Counted from the stretch's first letter, positions 16,321 through 26,555 are shown. The stretch: DNA of 64,000 nucleotides from Actinomycetota bacterium (GCA_040757835.1 JBFLWJ010000006.1:1-64000); one strand, 5' to 3'. Notes: generated from the sequence alone by a model not told the origin. Made by a program: numbers and translations.

Positions 16321-16959
16321 ATGAGCAAGGAAGAGAAGGCCCCGGCTCCCGTTCGCGGCGTGCGTTTCGCCCAGGACCGTTCACGCGAGACCCTGCGCCG
16401 CATCCTGGACGCGGCGGAAGGGGTCTTCGCCGAGAAGGGCTACGACAAGACCACCGTTGCCGAGATCATCTCCCGCGCCGGTATCGGGCACGGCACTTTC
16501 TGGCTCTACTTCCGCAACAAGGACGACCTCCTCGGCTTCATGCTCCAGGACATGGTCAAGGAGTTCGAGGCCTTCGACTGGTACGGCGGGGACGCCCTGG
16601 AGGGACCCTCCGTGCGCACTCCCGAAGAGGTGGAGGAGATAATCCGTGGGGTCATGGGCATCTTCGCCCGCTATGCGACTATCCACCCCCTCATCGTGCG
16701 CGCCTCCCTGGACAGCGAGGAGTTCCGCATCCTGCTGGAGGAGTTCAACCAGCCCTTCCTGCGAATCGTCGAGACCAAACTCCGCGAGCACCTGGACAAG
16801 GGCTGGTGCAGGGACCTGGACCCAGAGATCACCGCCCTGATCATCGTGACCCTGCTGGAGTACGCCAACCTGCAATGGCAGCAGAAGGGGCGGGCCCTGG
16901 ACGGGGACGCCCTCATCCACAACCTGAGCATGGTCATCTACCACACGTTGAACCACTAG
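16321..16959 (+). CDS. TetR/AcrR-family transcriptional regulator
   Basis: A 212-residue regulator with an N-terminal helix-turn-helix (about 25-70: RRILDAAEGVFAEKGY, then TVAEIISRAGIGHGTFWLYF) and a divergent ligand-binding domain. It is divergent from the MarR gene; its 3' end overlaps the 3' end of the convergent SulP gene by four bases. The palindrome at 16288-16304 is a likely autoregulatory site. Ligand unknown; the nearby transporters are possible targets. Confidence 0.9.
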   Translation: MSKEEKAPAPVRGVRFAQDRSRETLRRILDAAEGVFAEKGYDKTTVAEIISRAGIGHGTFWLYFRNKDDLLGFMLQDMVKEFEAFDWYGGDALEGPSVRTPEEVEEIIRGVMGIFARYATIHPLIVRASLDSEEFRILLEEFNQPFLRIVETKLREHLDKGWCRDLDPEITALIIVTLLEYANLQWQQKGRALDGDALIHNLSMVIYHTLNH

Positions 16960-18665
16960 CGAAGGTCAGGGTGGCGCTCCCGGAAAGCCCGCACGGCGTC
17001 GCGCACGGTGTGGAACATGTTCTCCTCGCCCACCCTAGCGGTGATGCCGTCCCGGCGCATGAACGACCTCACGGGTGCGTGCACGCGCGCGACGAGCACC
17101 TCCACGCCTTCCTCCGCCAGAGCGGCGTGGAGGGCGGTGAACTCGTCGCTGGCGGTGGTGTCCATCTCGTAGATCATCTCGCAGTCGACGATGACCGTCC
17201 GGGGACGCGGGTCCGCTCCCTCCACCAGTCCCCTGATGTCGTCCGTGAACTCGTCCACATTGGAGAATATCAGGGGAGCGTCGAAGCGGTAGATGATCAG
17301 GTAGGGAGAGTAGGGCTTGCACTCTGGGCGTTCGGCGATGTCCCCATGCTGGGTGCCGCTGTCGTCGACGCCCAGTACGGCGGAATGGGGCGTACTGGTC
17401 CTCAGGATCAGGCCGGCCAGGGAGAGCGCGACTCCGATGATGATGCCGAACATCACGCCGAAGATGAGCACGCCGAAGAATGCTCCCAGGGCGAGGGCAT
17501 AGTCGGCCCTGCTGGAACGGGCGTAGCGGACGAAGGGCCCGACCTTTATGAACCTGCCCACGGCGAAGATCACGATGGCCCCCAGGGCGGCCTGGGGAAG
17601 GTACTTCAATGCGGAGGTCAGGAAAAGCGTGGTGAAGACCAGCGCCGCGCAGAAGATGGATGAGAGCTGCGTCCTGCCTCCGGCCTGCTGATTGATGGAG
17701 GTGCGCGAGAAGCTGGCATCGACGGCGAAACCGCTGAGAGCCCCGGCGCCCAGGTTCGCAGCCCCCAGGCCGATCATCTCCTGGTCGGCGTCGATCTCGC
17801 GGCTGTCCCCGGCAAACGATTTGGCGATGGCCAGCGACTCGGCGAAGGCCAGCAGAGCCAGCCCGATGGCTCCCGGCAGGAGGTGGACGATGTCCAGGGC
17901 CCCGACGCCCGCCATGGACGGCCACGTCATCCCCGGGGGCACTTCCCCGACCAGCGCCACGCCGTGCTCCCCCAGGTCGAAGGCGAGGGCGATCACGCTC
18001 GCCAGCACTACCAGCACCAGGGCCCAGGGCAGCCTGGGAGCGAGACGCCGCGATATCACGAGAAACAACAGGCAACCGGCGCCCAGGGCGAGGGTCGTCC
18101 AGGACCACGAGCCGGCCTGGCGGAAGACGTCGGCGAACTCGGCGAAGGTATTGCCTCCCGAGGTCTGGATGCCGAAGAGCTTGTGGGCCTGGCTCACCGC
18201 GATGAAGATGGCGGCGGCGGACATATATCCCGCCAGCACCGGCTTGGCCAGGAATTTGGCGAGGAAGCCCGCCCTCGCCAGGCCGCCGATGATGAGCAAC
18301 AGCCCGACTGCCAGCGCCAGGGCCGTGCTCAAAGCGACATACCTCTGTGGATCGCTCCCGGCGAAAGCGCCCACCGTCGCCGCCGATACGGCCGCGATGG
18401 CGGCCGTGGGCCCGACGTTCACGATGCGGGAAGTCCCGAAGACGGCGTAACCCACGAGGGAGAGGCACGCCGCGTACAGGCCGTACTGCACCGGCACGCC
18501 CGCGATGCCCGCGTAGGCCATGGCCATGGGTACCGTCGCCGCCCAGACCGTGAAGGCGGCAGCGATATCACCGGCCAGAAGACCACGCCGGTAGGACGGA
18601 AGCCACTTGAGGACAGGCACGTGGCGCTCCAGGAACTCTTTCTCTTTCCCCGGGCTGCTGTCCAT
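16956..18665 (-). CDS. SulP-family anion transporter with STAS domain (paralogue A)
   Basis: Polytopic SulP/SLC26 permease of 569 residues: about 430 residues of membrane domain, with the signature stretch AYAGIAGVPVQYGLYA near residues 50-66, and a cytoplasmic C-terminal STAS domain (about 440-560, PLIFSNVDEF and TVIVDCEMI). The family moves sulfate, bicarbonate or other anions. It is a paralogue of the gene at 18887, in inverted orientation across a 221-base gap. The STAS phosphorylatable Ser/Thr region reads MDTTASDEF. Substrate is inferred as sulfate only from the neighbouring sulfatase. Confidence 0.92.
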   Translation of the reverse strand: MDSSPGKEKEFLERHVPVLKWLPSYRRGLLAGDIAAAFTVWAATVPMAMAYAGIAGVPVQYGLYAACLSLVGYAVFGTSRIVNVGPTAAIAAVSAATVGAFAGSDPQRYVALSTALALAVGLLLIIGGLARAGFLAKFLAKPVLAGYMSAAAIFIAVSQAHKLFGIQTSGGNTFAEFADVFRQAGSWSWTTLALGAGCLLFLVISRRLAPRLPWALVLVVLASVIALAFDLGEHGVALVGEVPPGMTWPSMAGVGALDIVHLLPGAIGLALLAFAESLAIAKSFAGDSREIDADQEMIGLGAANLGAGALSGFAVDASFSRTSINQQAGGRTQLSSIFCAALVFTTLFLTSALKYLPQAALGAIVIFAVGRFIKVGPFVRYARSSRADYALALGAFFGVLIFGVMFGIIIGVALSLAGLILRTSTPHSAVLGVDDSGTQHGDIAERPECKPYSPYLIIYRFDAPLIFSNVDEFTDDIRGLVEGADPRPRTVIVDCEMIYEMDTTASDEFTALHAALAEEGVEVLVARVHAPVRSFMRRDGITARVGEENMFHTVRDAVRAFRERHPDLR

Positions 18666-18886
18666 TATCTTCCTGACCGATGATCCGCTATCACATCATG
18701 CCGGCTCCTTGCCGGAGCAGAGCTTCCGTCTGCTTCCAAGGTATCACAAGCAAGCACTCCCATGTGCCCTCACACGGTGGTGCGGCCCGCGGCCGAGATC
18801 ACGGACCCGGCGAGAACGGCGGGACGGGCAGCGCCGCATTCGTTGTATGATAATACCGTCTCGAACGAGTGTCAGGAGAGGCATCC

Positions 18887-20593
18887 ATGAGCAAGGGGAC
18901 GAAGGACGGGCCCGGTTTCTGGCACCGCCACGTGCCCATCGCCTACTGGCTCCCGGACTACGAGAAGAAATGGCTCGGCGGCGACCTGGTGGCCGCCCTG
19001 ACGGTGTGGGCGCTGCTGGTCCCGGAAGCCCTGGCTTACGCGGGCATCGCGGGCGTGCCGGTGCAGTACGGCCTCTATGCCGCCCCCCTGGCGCTGCTGG
19101 CTTACGCCGTCTTCGGCTCGTCGCGCCACATGGTCTTCGGCCCCAGTGCCGAGGGCGCCGCCGTCTCCGCCGCCGTGGTGGCGCCCCTGGCAGCCAGCGG
19201 CGATCCCGACAACTACCTGGCCCTCACCATCACCCTGGCCCTGATGGTGGGGGTGATCATGATCGTGCTCGGCCTGGCCCGCATGGGTTTTCTCGCCAAG
19301 TTCTTCGCCGCCCCCGTCCTGGACGGGTTCATCGTCGGAGCCGCCATCTTCATAGCCGTGGGCCAACTGGGCAAGGTCTTCGGCGTATCCACCCAGGGCG
19401 ACAACACCTTCGCCAAGTTCGCCGACGTCTTCCGCCAGGCCGGCTCGTGGTCCTGGACCACCATCGCCGTGGGCGCGAGCTGCCTGCTGCTCCTCTTCGT
19501 GCTGCACCGCTTCGTCCCCGGACTGCCGGCCGCCCTGACCATCATGGTGCTGGCCATCATCGTCACCGCGGCCTTCGGCCTCTCCGATCACGGCATCTCC
19601 ATCGTGGGCGAAGTGCCGTCTGGTTTCCCGAGCTGGTCGCTGAAAGGGGTCGGTCTGAGCGATATCACACAGATGTTCCCCGGCGCCCTGGGGCTGGTGG
19701 TCCTGGTCTTCGCGGAGTCCCTGGCCACGGCCAAGGTCTACGCCACCAAGTACGGCTACCGCCTGGACCCCAACCTCGAGATGGTCTCCTACGGCGCGGC
19801 CAACCTCGGTGCCGGGCTCTTCCAGGGCTTCGCGGTTACCGGCAGCGTCTCCAAGACCGCCGCCAACGACGCGGCGGGAGCCCAGACCGAGCTGGCCATG
19901 GTCTTCTGCTCGGTGCTCTCCCTGCTGACCATCGTCTTGTTCGCCCCCCTCTTCAAGTACCTGCCGGAAGCGACCCTGGCCGCCGTGGTCATCCACGCCG
20001 TCGCCAGGCTCATCCGTTTCAAGGAGCTGCGCCGTCTCCACCGCGTCAGAAGGGTGGACTTCCTGTTGGCGTTCTCAGCCTTTCTGGGAGTGCTTCTCTT
20101 CGGGCTCCTGGAGGGCATCCTCATCGGCGTCCTCCTCTCCCTGGTCCTCTTCATCAGGAGCGCCAGCAGCCCGCACTGGGCGGTGCTGGGGGTGGACGGC
20201 AGCGGAACCCGTTACGGGGACCTCAAGGAACACCCCGACTGCCGGCCTGTCGACCCCGGGCTCATCATCTTCAGGTTCGACTCCCCTCTCATCTTCTCCA
20301 ATGCGGACGAGTTCGCGGGAGAGGTCCTGCGCCTGGTGGAGGAGGCCGACCCGCAGCCGCGCACGGTTATCGTGGACGGAGAGGACATGTTCGATATCGA
20401 CACCACCGCCGCGGACAAGCTCATCGAGCTGCGGGAGGGGCTGGAGGCCAGGAACGTAGCGCTCTACCTGGCCAGGGTCCATGCCCCGACCCTCGAGTTC
20501 ATGCGCCGCGAGGGCGTGGTGGAGGCGGTGGGAGAGAGCAACATCTTCCCCACCGTCGCCGATGCGGTAAAGGCCTTCGAGAAAGGGCTTTAG
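18887..20593 (+). CDS. SulP-family anion transporter with STAS domain (paralogue B)
   Basis: A 568-residue SulP permease very like paralogue A throughout: the AYAGIAGVPVQYGLYA signature is identical, and the STAS domain carries PLIFSNADEF and IDTTAADKL. ATG 18887 follows AGGAGAGG; an upstream in-frame ATG is less well placed. A TATGAT at about 18846 may be its -10. It lies 68 bases upstream of the arylsulfatase gene on the same strand, so the two may be cotranscribed and import the sulfate released by sulfatase action. Other anions remain possible. Confidence 0.92.
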   Translation: MSKGTKDGPGFWHRHVPIAYWLPDYEKKWLGGDLVAALTVWALLVPEALAYAGIAGVPVQYGLYAAPLALLAYAVFGSSRHMVFGPSAEGAAVSAAVVAPLAASGDPDNYLALTITLALMVGVIMIVLGLARMGFLAKFFAAPVLDGFIVGAAIFIAVGQLGKVFGVSTQGDNTFAKFADVFRQAGSWSWTTIAVGASCLLLLFVLHRFVPGLPAALTIMVLAIIVTAAFGLSDHGISIVGEVPSGFPSWSLKGVGLSDITQMFPGALGLVVLVFAESLATAKVYATKYGYRLDPNLEMVSYGAANLGAGLFQGFAVTGSVSKTAANDAAGAQTELAMVFCSVLSLLTIVLFAPLFKYLPEATLAAVVIHAVARLIRFKELRRLHRVRRVDFLLAFSAFLGVLLFGLLEGILIGVLLSLVLFIRSASSPHWAVLGVDGSGTRYGDLKEHPDCRPVDPGLIIFRFDSPLIFSNADEFAGEVLRLVEEADPQPRTVIVDGEDMFDIDTTAADKLIELREGLEARNVALYLARVHAPTLEFMRREGVVEAVGESNIFPTVADAVKAFEKGL

Positions 20594-20661
20594 CGCGCGG
20601 GATAGGGACCTTTGCCGTACCGTGCGAGCGTTAGATCCATATAGACGGAAAGGAGCAAGTG

Positions 20662-22995
20662 GTGGCGGATTATCTTACCTATACGGACGGCGAACCGTTC
20701 CCGGGGACCATCGGACGCACCCAGGCCGATTCCGTGCCCGCGTGGCCGGTACCGCCGCGGGCGCCGGAAGGCGCTCCCAACATCCTCATGATCGTCCTCG
20801 ACGACACCGGCTTCGCCCAGGTAGGGTGCTTCGGCGGTCTGGGCGGTCTCATCGACACGCCCAACATCGACCGCCTGGCCGCGGGCGGCCTGCGCTACAA
20901 CAACTTCCATACCACCGCCCTCTGCACCCCCACCCGCGCCTGCCTGCTCACCGGGCGCAACCACCACAGCGTGGGGACGGCGGTGATCATGGAGTTCCCC
21001 AACGGCTACCCCGGCTATAACGGCTACATCCCCAAAGAGGCGGCCATGCTCCCCGCCGTCCTTGTGGAGCGGGGATACAACACCATGTGCCTGGGCAAGT
21101 GGCACATGGTGCCGCCCGAGCACGCCACCGCCTCGGGCCCCTACGACCGCTGGCCCCTGGGGCAGGGGTTCGAGCGCTTCTACGGCTTCCTCCTGGCGGA
21201 GACCAACCAGTGGGAGCCTGAGCTGTGGTACGACAACCACCGCGTGGACCCTCCCCGCGGCGCCGAGGAGGGCTATCATCTCAACGAGGACCTGGCGGAC
21301 AAGGCCATCGAGTGGATCAGCGAGCAGCAGGCGGTGACGCCTTCCAAGCCGTTCTTCATGTACTTCGCGCCCGGCGCCACCCACTCGCCCCACCACGCCC
21401 CCCGGGAATGGATCGACAGGTACAAGGGCCGGTTCGACGAGGGCTGGGACGTCATCAGGGAGAAGACGCTGCGGCGGCAGAAGGAGATGGGCATCGTGCC
21501 CGAGGATACCGTGCTCCCGCCTCGCAACCCCGGCGTGCGCGCCTGGGACGGATTATCCGAGGACGAGAAGCGCGTCTTCCGGCGCCAGATGGAGGTCTTC
21601 GCCGCCTTCCTCTCCCATACCGACCACCATATCGGGAGGGTGCTGGACTTCCTGGAGCAGGCCGGGATCATGGACAACACCATGGTCGTCTTCCTCTCCG
21701 ACAACGGCGCCAGCGGCGAGGGAAGGGCGGACGGCCTGGTAACGGAGATGAGCTTCTTCAACTTCGCCCCCGAGACCCTGGAGTTCATGCTGGAGAAGCT
21801 GGAGGAATGGGGAGGCCCCACCACCCACCCCCACTACGCCACGGGCTGGGCCGGAGCCGGCAACACGCCCAACCGCTGGTACAAGCAGATGGTGCACGAG
21901 GGCGGTGTACGCGACCCCCTCATCATCCACTGGCCAGCTCGTATCGTGGACAGGGGCGCCGTCCGCTCCCAGTTCCACCATGCCGTGGATATCATGCCCA
22001 CCCTGCTCGAGGCCATCGGCATCGAGATGCCGGCCCAGGTGCGCGGGTACGCGCAGATGCCCCTGGAGGGCGAGAGCATGGCCTACAGCTTCACGGACGC
22101 TGACGCCCCCACGCCCAAGACGGTGCAGTACTTCGAGATGCTGGGCCACCGCGCCCTGTGGGCCGGCGGCTGGAAGCTGGTAACCGCGCACCCCTCTCTC
22201 ATCTTCAGGTGGTCGAACAACCTCCTGGAAATGGAGGCGCACGACGGCGATTTCGACGCGGACACCTGGGAGCTCTACCACATCGACGAGGACTTTTCCG
22301 AGATGCGCGACCTCGCGTCGGAGCGACCCGAGAAAGTGCGCGAACTACTCGACCTCTGGTGGGCGGAGGCCGGCAAGTACAAGGTGCTGCCCCTGGATGA
22401 CGCCATCGTGGCGCGGGCCGTAGCGGACGAGCGGCCGCACGTCCTGGAGGAGCGAGAGGTCTACACCTACCACCATCCGGTGAGGCTGGTGCGCATGGGC
22501 TCCCCCGACCTCAGGGACCGCTCCCACGTCATCACCGCCGAGGTCGAGATACCGCCAGGCGGGGCGGAGGGGGTCATCGTCTGCAACGGCGGCCTCGACG
22601 GGGGCTACTCGCTGTGCGTGAAGGACGGCAGGCTGCATTACGTCAGCAACTGGCTCTCCCGCGAGCATTACGTGGTCACCTCCGAGGACCAGCTGCCGGA
22701 GGGGCAGGTGGCCCTGCGCATGGAGTTCCGCAGGACCGGGGACCTCGCCGGCACAGCGGCGATCTTCGTGAACGGCCGCAAGGTGGGAGAAGGCGACATA
22801 CCCCATACCAACCCGACGGTCTACGCCTTCACCGAAGGGCTGGAGGTGGGCTCCGACTCGGGCTCGGCGGTGTGGCCGCAGTACCGGCCACCCTTCTCAT
22901 TCACCGGCACCATCAGGAAGGTGGAGATAAGGATGGACGGCCCCGGCTATAACGACCCCGAAGGCGAGGCCCGCGTGGCGCACTACCGTCAGTGA
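20662..22995 (+). CDS. Formylglycine-dependent arylsulfatase
   Basis: Type I sulfatase of 777 residues that hydrolyses sulfate esters. Metal-site Asp47/Asp48 (VLDDTG) and Asp347-Asn348 (SDNG) flank the active-site motif C88-T-P-T-R, in which Cys88 must be converted to formylglycine. A C-terminal LamG-like beta domain (about 620-770) follows, as in the large arylsulfatases. No signal peptide is seen, so a cytoplasmic location is likely. The second of two adjacent GTG codons (20662) has AGGAG six bases upstream. No formylglycine-generating enzyme is in the window. It lies downstream of SulP paralogue B. Confidence 0.92.
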   Translation: MADYLTYTDGEPFPGTIGRTQADSVPAWPVPPRAPEGAPNILMIVLDDTGFAQVGCFGGLGGLIDTPNIDRLAAGGLRYNNFHTTALCTPTRACLLTGRNHHSVGTAVIMEFPNGYPGYNGYIPKEAAMLPAVLVERGYNTMCLGKWHMVPPEHATASGPYDRWPLGQGFERFYGFLLAETNQWEPELWYDNHRVDPPRGAEEGYHLNEDLADKAIEWISEQQAVTPSKPFFMYFAPGATHSPHHAPREWIDRYKGRFDEGWDVIREKTLRRQKEMGIVPEDTVLPPRNPGVRAWDGLSEDEKRVFRRQMEVFAAFLSHTDHHIGRVLDFLEQAGIMDNTMVVFLSDNGASGEGRADGLVTEMSFFNFAPETLEFMLEKLEEWGGPTTHPHYATGWAGAGNTPNRWYKQMVHEGGVRDPLIIHWPARIVDRGAVRSQFHHAVDIMPTLLEAIGIEMPAQVRGYAQMPLEGESMAYSFTDADAPTPKTVQYFEMLGHRALWAGGWKLVTAHPSLIFRWSNNLLEMEAHDGDFDADTWELYHIDEDFSEMRDLASERPEKVRELLDLWWAEAGKYKVLPLDDAIVARAVADERPHVLEEREVYTYHHPVRLVRMGSPDLRDRSHVITAEVEIPPGGAEGVIVCNGGLDGGYSLCVKDGRLHYVSNWLSREHYVVTSEDQLPEGQVALRMEFRRTGDLAGTAAIFVNGRKVGEGDIPHTNPTVYAFTEGLEVGSDSGSAVWPQYRPPFSFTGTIRKVEIRMDGPGYNDPEGEARVAHYRQ

Positions 22996-23006
22996 CCCCT
23001 GATGGG

Positions 23007-23028
23007 GGAGACGCTTGCGCGCGTCTCC
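23007..23028 (+). terminator. Hairpin after the sulfatase gene
   Basis: GGAGACGC and GCGTCTCC pair as a perfect eight-base stem with a six-base loop, 11 bases after the sulfatase stop. No T-run follows, so it is a weak terminator candidate. The rest of the 209-base gap to 23205 shows no gene. Confidence 0.35.
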
Positions 23029-23204
23029 GAGTGGATCACCGGGACCAGGCGAGCTGCGCCGCTCGTATTGACCATCATGGAACCGTAATACACTCAGAGC
23101 CGGTCTATAGGAGGTTTAAGAATAGCAAGGGTGGAAATAATACAAGGGTTTCACGGCCAGAATCCCACATCCACACCTTACCGGGTTGAGCAGAGAGGGG
23201 GACC

Positions 23205-24542
23205 ATGGACATCAAGGACTTGCGTGACGCGGTGGCTGCCATGATGCCGGAGGTGCGGGAGGACCTGGAGCGGCTGGTGCGCATACCCTCGGTATCACTG
23301 GAGGGCTTCCCGCCCGAACCATTGCGCGAGATGGCCGATGCCGTCGTGAAGCTCGCGACCTCGGTCGGCTTCGCAAACGTCCGCCTCATGGACATGCCCG
23401 ACGGGTACCCCACCGTGCTCGGGGAGATAGAGGGGCCTCCCGGCGCGCCCACCGTCCTGCTCTACGCCCACTACGACGTGCAACCGCCCGGACCTGAGGA
23501 GGAATGGACCTCGCCCGCCTTCGAACCGGCGGTGCGGGACGGTCGCCTGTATGGACGGGGGGCCGCGGACGACAAGTCCGGCGTGGTCATGCACGCGGCC
23601 GCCGTGCGCGCTTTCAGCGGCAGGCCCCCCGTGGGAGTGAAGCTGGTCATCGAGGGCGAGGAGGAGTCCGCCAGCCACCTGGACGACTACGTGCTGGAGC
23701 ACCCGGACCAGTTCCAGGCGGACATCATCGTGGTGGGAGATATCGGCAACTGGAAGGTCGGGGAGCCGACCCTCACCACCACCCTGCGCGGCATGGCAGC
23801 ATGCACGGTGGAGGTGAAGACCCTGCGCAGTCCCGTGCACAGCGGCATGTTCGGGGGACCCGCTCCCGACGCCCTCATGGTGCTCATCCGGCTGCTCTCG
23901 GGCCTCCTGGACGACAAGGGCAACACGGCAGTGGAAGGTATCGCCCCGTTCCCCTGGGGGGGGCTGGACTACCCGGAGGAGGTCTACCGCGAGACCCTGG
24001 GCATACTCCCGGGGGTCCCGCTCATAGGAGAGGGCAGCGTGTCCGACCGCCTGTGGGCGAAGCCCTCGGTGACCGTCATCGGCCTGGACGCTCCGGCGGT
24101 GGAGGGCGCGGCCAACGCCCTGGTGCCCTCGGCCAGGGCGCGGGTGAGCATGCGAGTGCCGCCGGGACAGGACCCGGAACAGGCCCGCAAGAGCCTGGAG
24201 GACCACCTGCGCGCATCAGCGCCCTGGGGCATCGCGGTGGAGGTGACCGAGGGGCTGTCCGGGCCCGGTTTCTCCGCCCGCACCGACGGCCCCGGCTACG
24301 CCGCGGCCATGCGCGCCATGCGCGAGGTCTACGGCAAGGACAGCGTGCTCATGGGTCAGGGTGGCTCGATACCGCTCATCAGCAACCTGGCCACCGCCGC
24401 CCCCCAGGCGGAGATCATCCTCTGGGGCGCCGAGGACACCGCGGCGGCCATCCACTCCGCCGACGAGAGCGTGGACCTGGCCGAGCTGGAGCGCTGCGTC
24501 CTGTCCGAGGCGCTGCTGCTGCAATACCTGTCCGAGAAGTGA
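23205..24542 (+). CDS. M20-family metallopeptidase (dipeptidase-like)
   Basis: A 445-residue cytosolic di-zinc peptidase. Metal ligands and catalytic residues are visible in order: YAHYDV (His near 87), Asp in GAADDKSG (near 120), the EGEEES pair (near 150), Asp in VVGDIGN (near 180) and a C-terminal His near 425 (AIHSADESV). A dimerisation domain occupies the middle. M20 members of this type cleave dipeptides or N-acyl amino acids. GAGAGGGGGACC precedes the ATG. It is followed 50 bases later by an amino-acid permease, which suggests peptide or amino-acid catabolism. Confidence 0.9.
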   Translation: MDIKDLRDAVAAMMPEVREDLERLVRIPSVSLEGFPPEPLREMADAVVKLATSVGFANVRLMDMPDGYPTVLGEIEGPPGAPTVLLYAHYDVQPPGPEEEWTSPAFEPAVRDGRLYGRGAADDKSGVVMHAAAVRAFSGRPPVGVKLVIEGEEESASHLDDYVLEHPDQFQADIIVVGDIGNWKVGEPTLTTTLRGMAACTVEVKTLRSPVHSGMFGGPAPDALMVLIRLLSGLLDDKGNTAVEGIAPFPWGGLDYPEEVYRETLGILPGVPLIGEGSVSDRLWAKPSVTVIGLDAPAVEGAANALVPSARARVSMRVPPGQDPEQARKSLEDHLRASAPWGIAVEVTEGLSGPGFSARTDGPGYAAAMRAMREVYGKDSVLMGQGGSIPLISNLATAAPQAEIILWGAEDTAAAIHSADESVDLAELERCVLSEALLLQYLSEK

Positions 24543-24592
24543 GGGGGACAGTCTGTCCTTCAGGCTTGTGACCGCATAGAAGGGAGGAGCCG

Positions 24593-26023
24593 ATGGCTGA
24601 AAACAACGGGGGGAACGGGACAGGGGTGACCAAGTACCTGAGCTGGACCACCATCTGTTTCATGACCGTGGCCTGCGTGGCCAGCATCCGTAACACGCCG
24701 TCCATGGCCATCTACGGGTGGTCCTGCATATTCCTGTACCTCTTGCCCGCCATCGTCTTCCTCATCCCCACCGCCCTGGTCGCGGCCGAGCTGGCCAGCG
24801 GCTGGGAGGGCGGCATCTACCGCTGGGTCACCGAGGGCATCGGCCCCCGCGCCGGGTTCATCGCCATCTGGACGCAGTATGCCATGACCCTCACCTACTA
24901 TCCCAGCCTGCTGGCGTCCGTGGCCAGTACCCTGGCCTTCGTCATCAATCCCGACCTCGCCGCCAGCGGCATCTACACGGGGATCATCATCCTCGTATTC
25001 TACTGGATCGCCACCCTCATCTCCTTCCGGGGGCTCTCGGCCAGCGCCATCTTATCCAGCGGGGGCATGGTCATCGGCACCCTCATCCCGGGGGTAACCT
25101 TGGTGGTGCTGGGCATCATCTACGTTGCTGGTGGAGGCACCAACTACGCGGCGGGCACCGGGTTCTTCCCGGAGTTCACGGGCATCGCCAGCCTGGTGCT
25201 CATCGTAAACAACTTCCTCTCCTACGCCGGAATGGAGGTCAACGCGGTGCACGTCAACAGCATGGAGCGCCCCGGCAAGGACTTCCCCAAGGCCATGTTC
25301 GTTGCCTCCGGCATGGCCGTGGCCATCTTCGTACTGCCGGCGCTGGCCATCTCCTTCGTACTGCCGCGGGAGACCATCAGCCTCACCGCCGGCGTCATGC
25401 AGGCCTTCCAGCAGTTCTTCGAGTACTTCGGGATGGGGTTCCTTACTCCGGTCTTCGCGGTGATGATCGTCTGCGCCATGCTCGGGGGCATGATGGGCTG
25501 GCTCGCCGGCCCGTCCAAGGGCCTGCTCATGGTGGGACGGGAGAACGGCTACCTGCCGCCGGTACTGCAGAAGACCAACAGGAACGGCATCCAGTCCGGC
25601 ATCCTCATCGGCCAGGGGATCCTCGTCTCCATCGTCGCCCTGCTCTTCGCCTTCATCCCCAGCGTCAGCAGCTCCTTCTGGATCCTCTCCGCCATGACCA
25701 CGCAGATCTACCTCATCATGTACGTGCTCATGTTCATAGCCGTGGTGAGGCTGCGCCGCAGCCAGCCAGACCGCGTGCGCGGCTATAGGGTGCCGGCCCT
25801 CATGGCCATAGCCGGGGTCGGACTCGTCTCCTCGGTGCTGGTCTTCGGCATCGGGCTTATACCGCCATCGCAGTTTGGCACCAGCAATCCTGGCCTGTAT
25901 TCCCTGATGCTCTTGGGTGGGACCCTGATCCTGGGTATAGGCATCCCCGCTCTGCTCCTGTGGCGGCGCAAGCCGTCCTGGAGGAATGAAGGCGAGGCGG
26001 CGGAGGAAGGAGGCGCGTCATGA
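24593..26023 (+). CDS. APC-family amino-acid permease (1)
   Basis: A 476-residue permease with about 12 hydrophobic segments and the APC fold, resembling the glutamate/GABA-antiporter-like branch (motif YAGMEVNAVHVNSMERPGK in the middle, here given because it marks the consensus substrate loop). AAGGGAGGAGCCG precedes the ATG. It lies between the M20 peptidase and a small membrane-anchored protein whose start overlaps its stop (ATGA), so the three probably form one operon. Substrate unknown; an amino acid released by the peptidase is the simple guess. Confidence 0.88.
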   Translation: MAENNGGNGTGVTKYLSWTTICFMTVACVASIRNTPSMAIYGWSCIFLYLLPAIVFLIPTALVAAELASGWEGGIYRWVTEGIGPRAGFIAIWTQYAMTLTYYPSLLASVASTLAFVINPDLAASGIYTGIIILVFYWIATLISFRGLSASAILSSGGMVIGTLIPGVTLVVLGIIYVAGGGTNYAAGTGFFPEFTGIASLVLIVNNFLSYAGMEVNAVHVNSMERPGKDFPKAMFVASGMAVAIFVLPALAISFVLPRETISLTAGVMQAFQQFFEYFGMGFLTPVFAVMIVCAMLGGMMGWLAGPSKGLLMVGRENGYLPPVLQKTNRNGIQSGILIGQGILVSIVALLFAFIPSVSSSFWILSAMTTQIYLIMYVLMFIAVVRLRRSQPDRVRGYRVPALMAIAGVGLVSSVLVFGIGLIPPSQFGTSNPGLYSLMLLGGTLILGIGIPALLLWRRKPSWRNEGEAAEEGGAS

Positions 26024-26508
26024 GCGGCTCCATCATGAAAAAGAAGTGGTTCAAGTGGACCGTATCGGTAATCGTCATCCTGAGCATGCTGGGACTGTCC
26101 GTCGGGGTCTGGTACTGGATAGGCAAGCCCAAGGTCAACGAGGAAGCCCAGGACAAGGCCCAGGAGCTCTTCGACCTGGCACGGGAGGCGGGGCTTCTGC
26201 AGGAGGTAGAGGACGAGGCCGCCTTCGTCGATGACCTGGCCCAGGTGTTCGGCGACGACGGGGGCTACGCGGTGGAGGTCGTCGAGGGCAACCTGGCCGA
26301 GGCCGTCCTCTCCTACGACCAGGCGCGCACCGGCGAGGTAACCCAACGCCCCATCATCGCCGAGCCGGAGTGGATCGAGTTCCAGCTGCTGGTGATCAAG
26401 GTCTACAATCCCGAACTGTACGTGGATAAGGTGCTCCCCTACATCAGGGACATGGACTTCCAAGGCGAGCTTCCCGCCTGGCTGCAGGAGGACCTGGAGA
26501 CGCTTTAA
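26020..26508 (+). CDS. Membrane-anchored hypothetical protein coupled to the permease
   Basis: A 162-residue protein with one N-terminal transmembrane helix (about residues 12-34) and an acidic, mostly helical outer part. No family recognised. The ATG overlaps the permease stop as ATGA, a strong sign of translational coupling, so it may be an accessory subunit of permease 1. A second APC permease follows 47 bases later. Confidence 0.75.
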   Translation: MSGSIMKKKWFKWTVSVIVILSMLGLSVGVWYWIGKPKVNEEAQDKAQELFDLAREAGLLQEVEDEAAFVDDLAQVFGDDGGYAVEVVEGNLAEAVLSYDQARTGEVTQRPIIAEPEWIEFQLLVIKVYNPELYVDKVLPYIRDMDFQGELPAWLQEDLETL

Positions 26509-26555
26509 TCGTTTGTCGTGCTGGATAGTCGGGCGTTTGGCTCCGGGAGGGCAGG

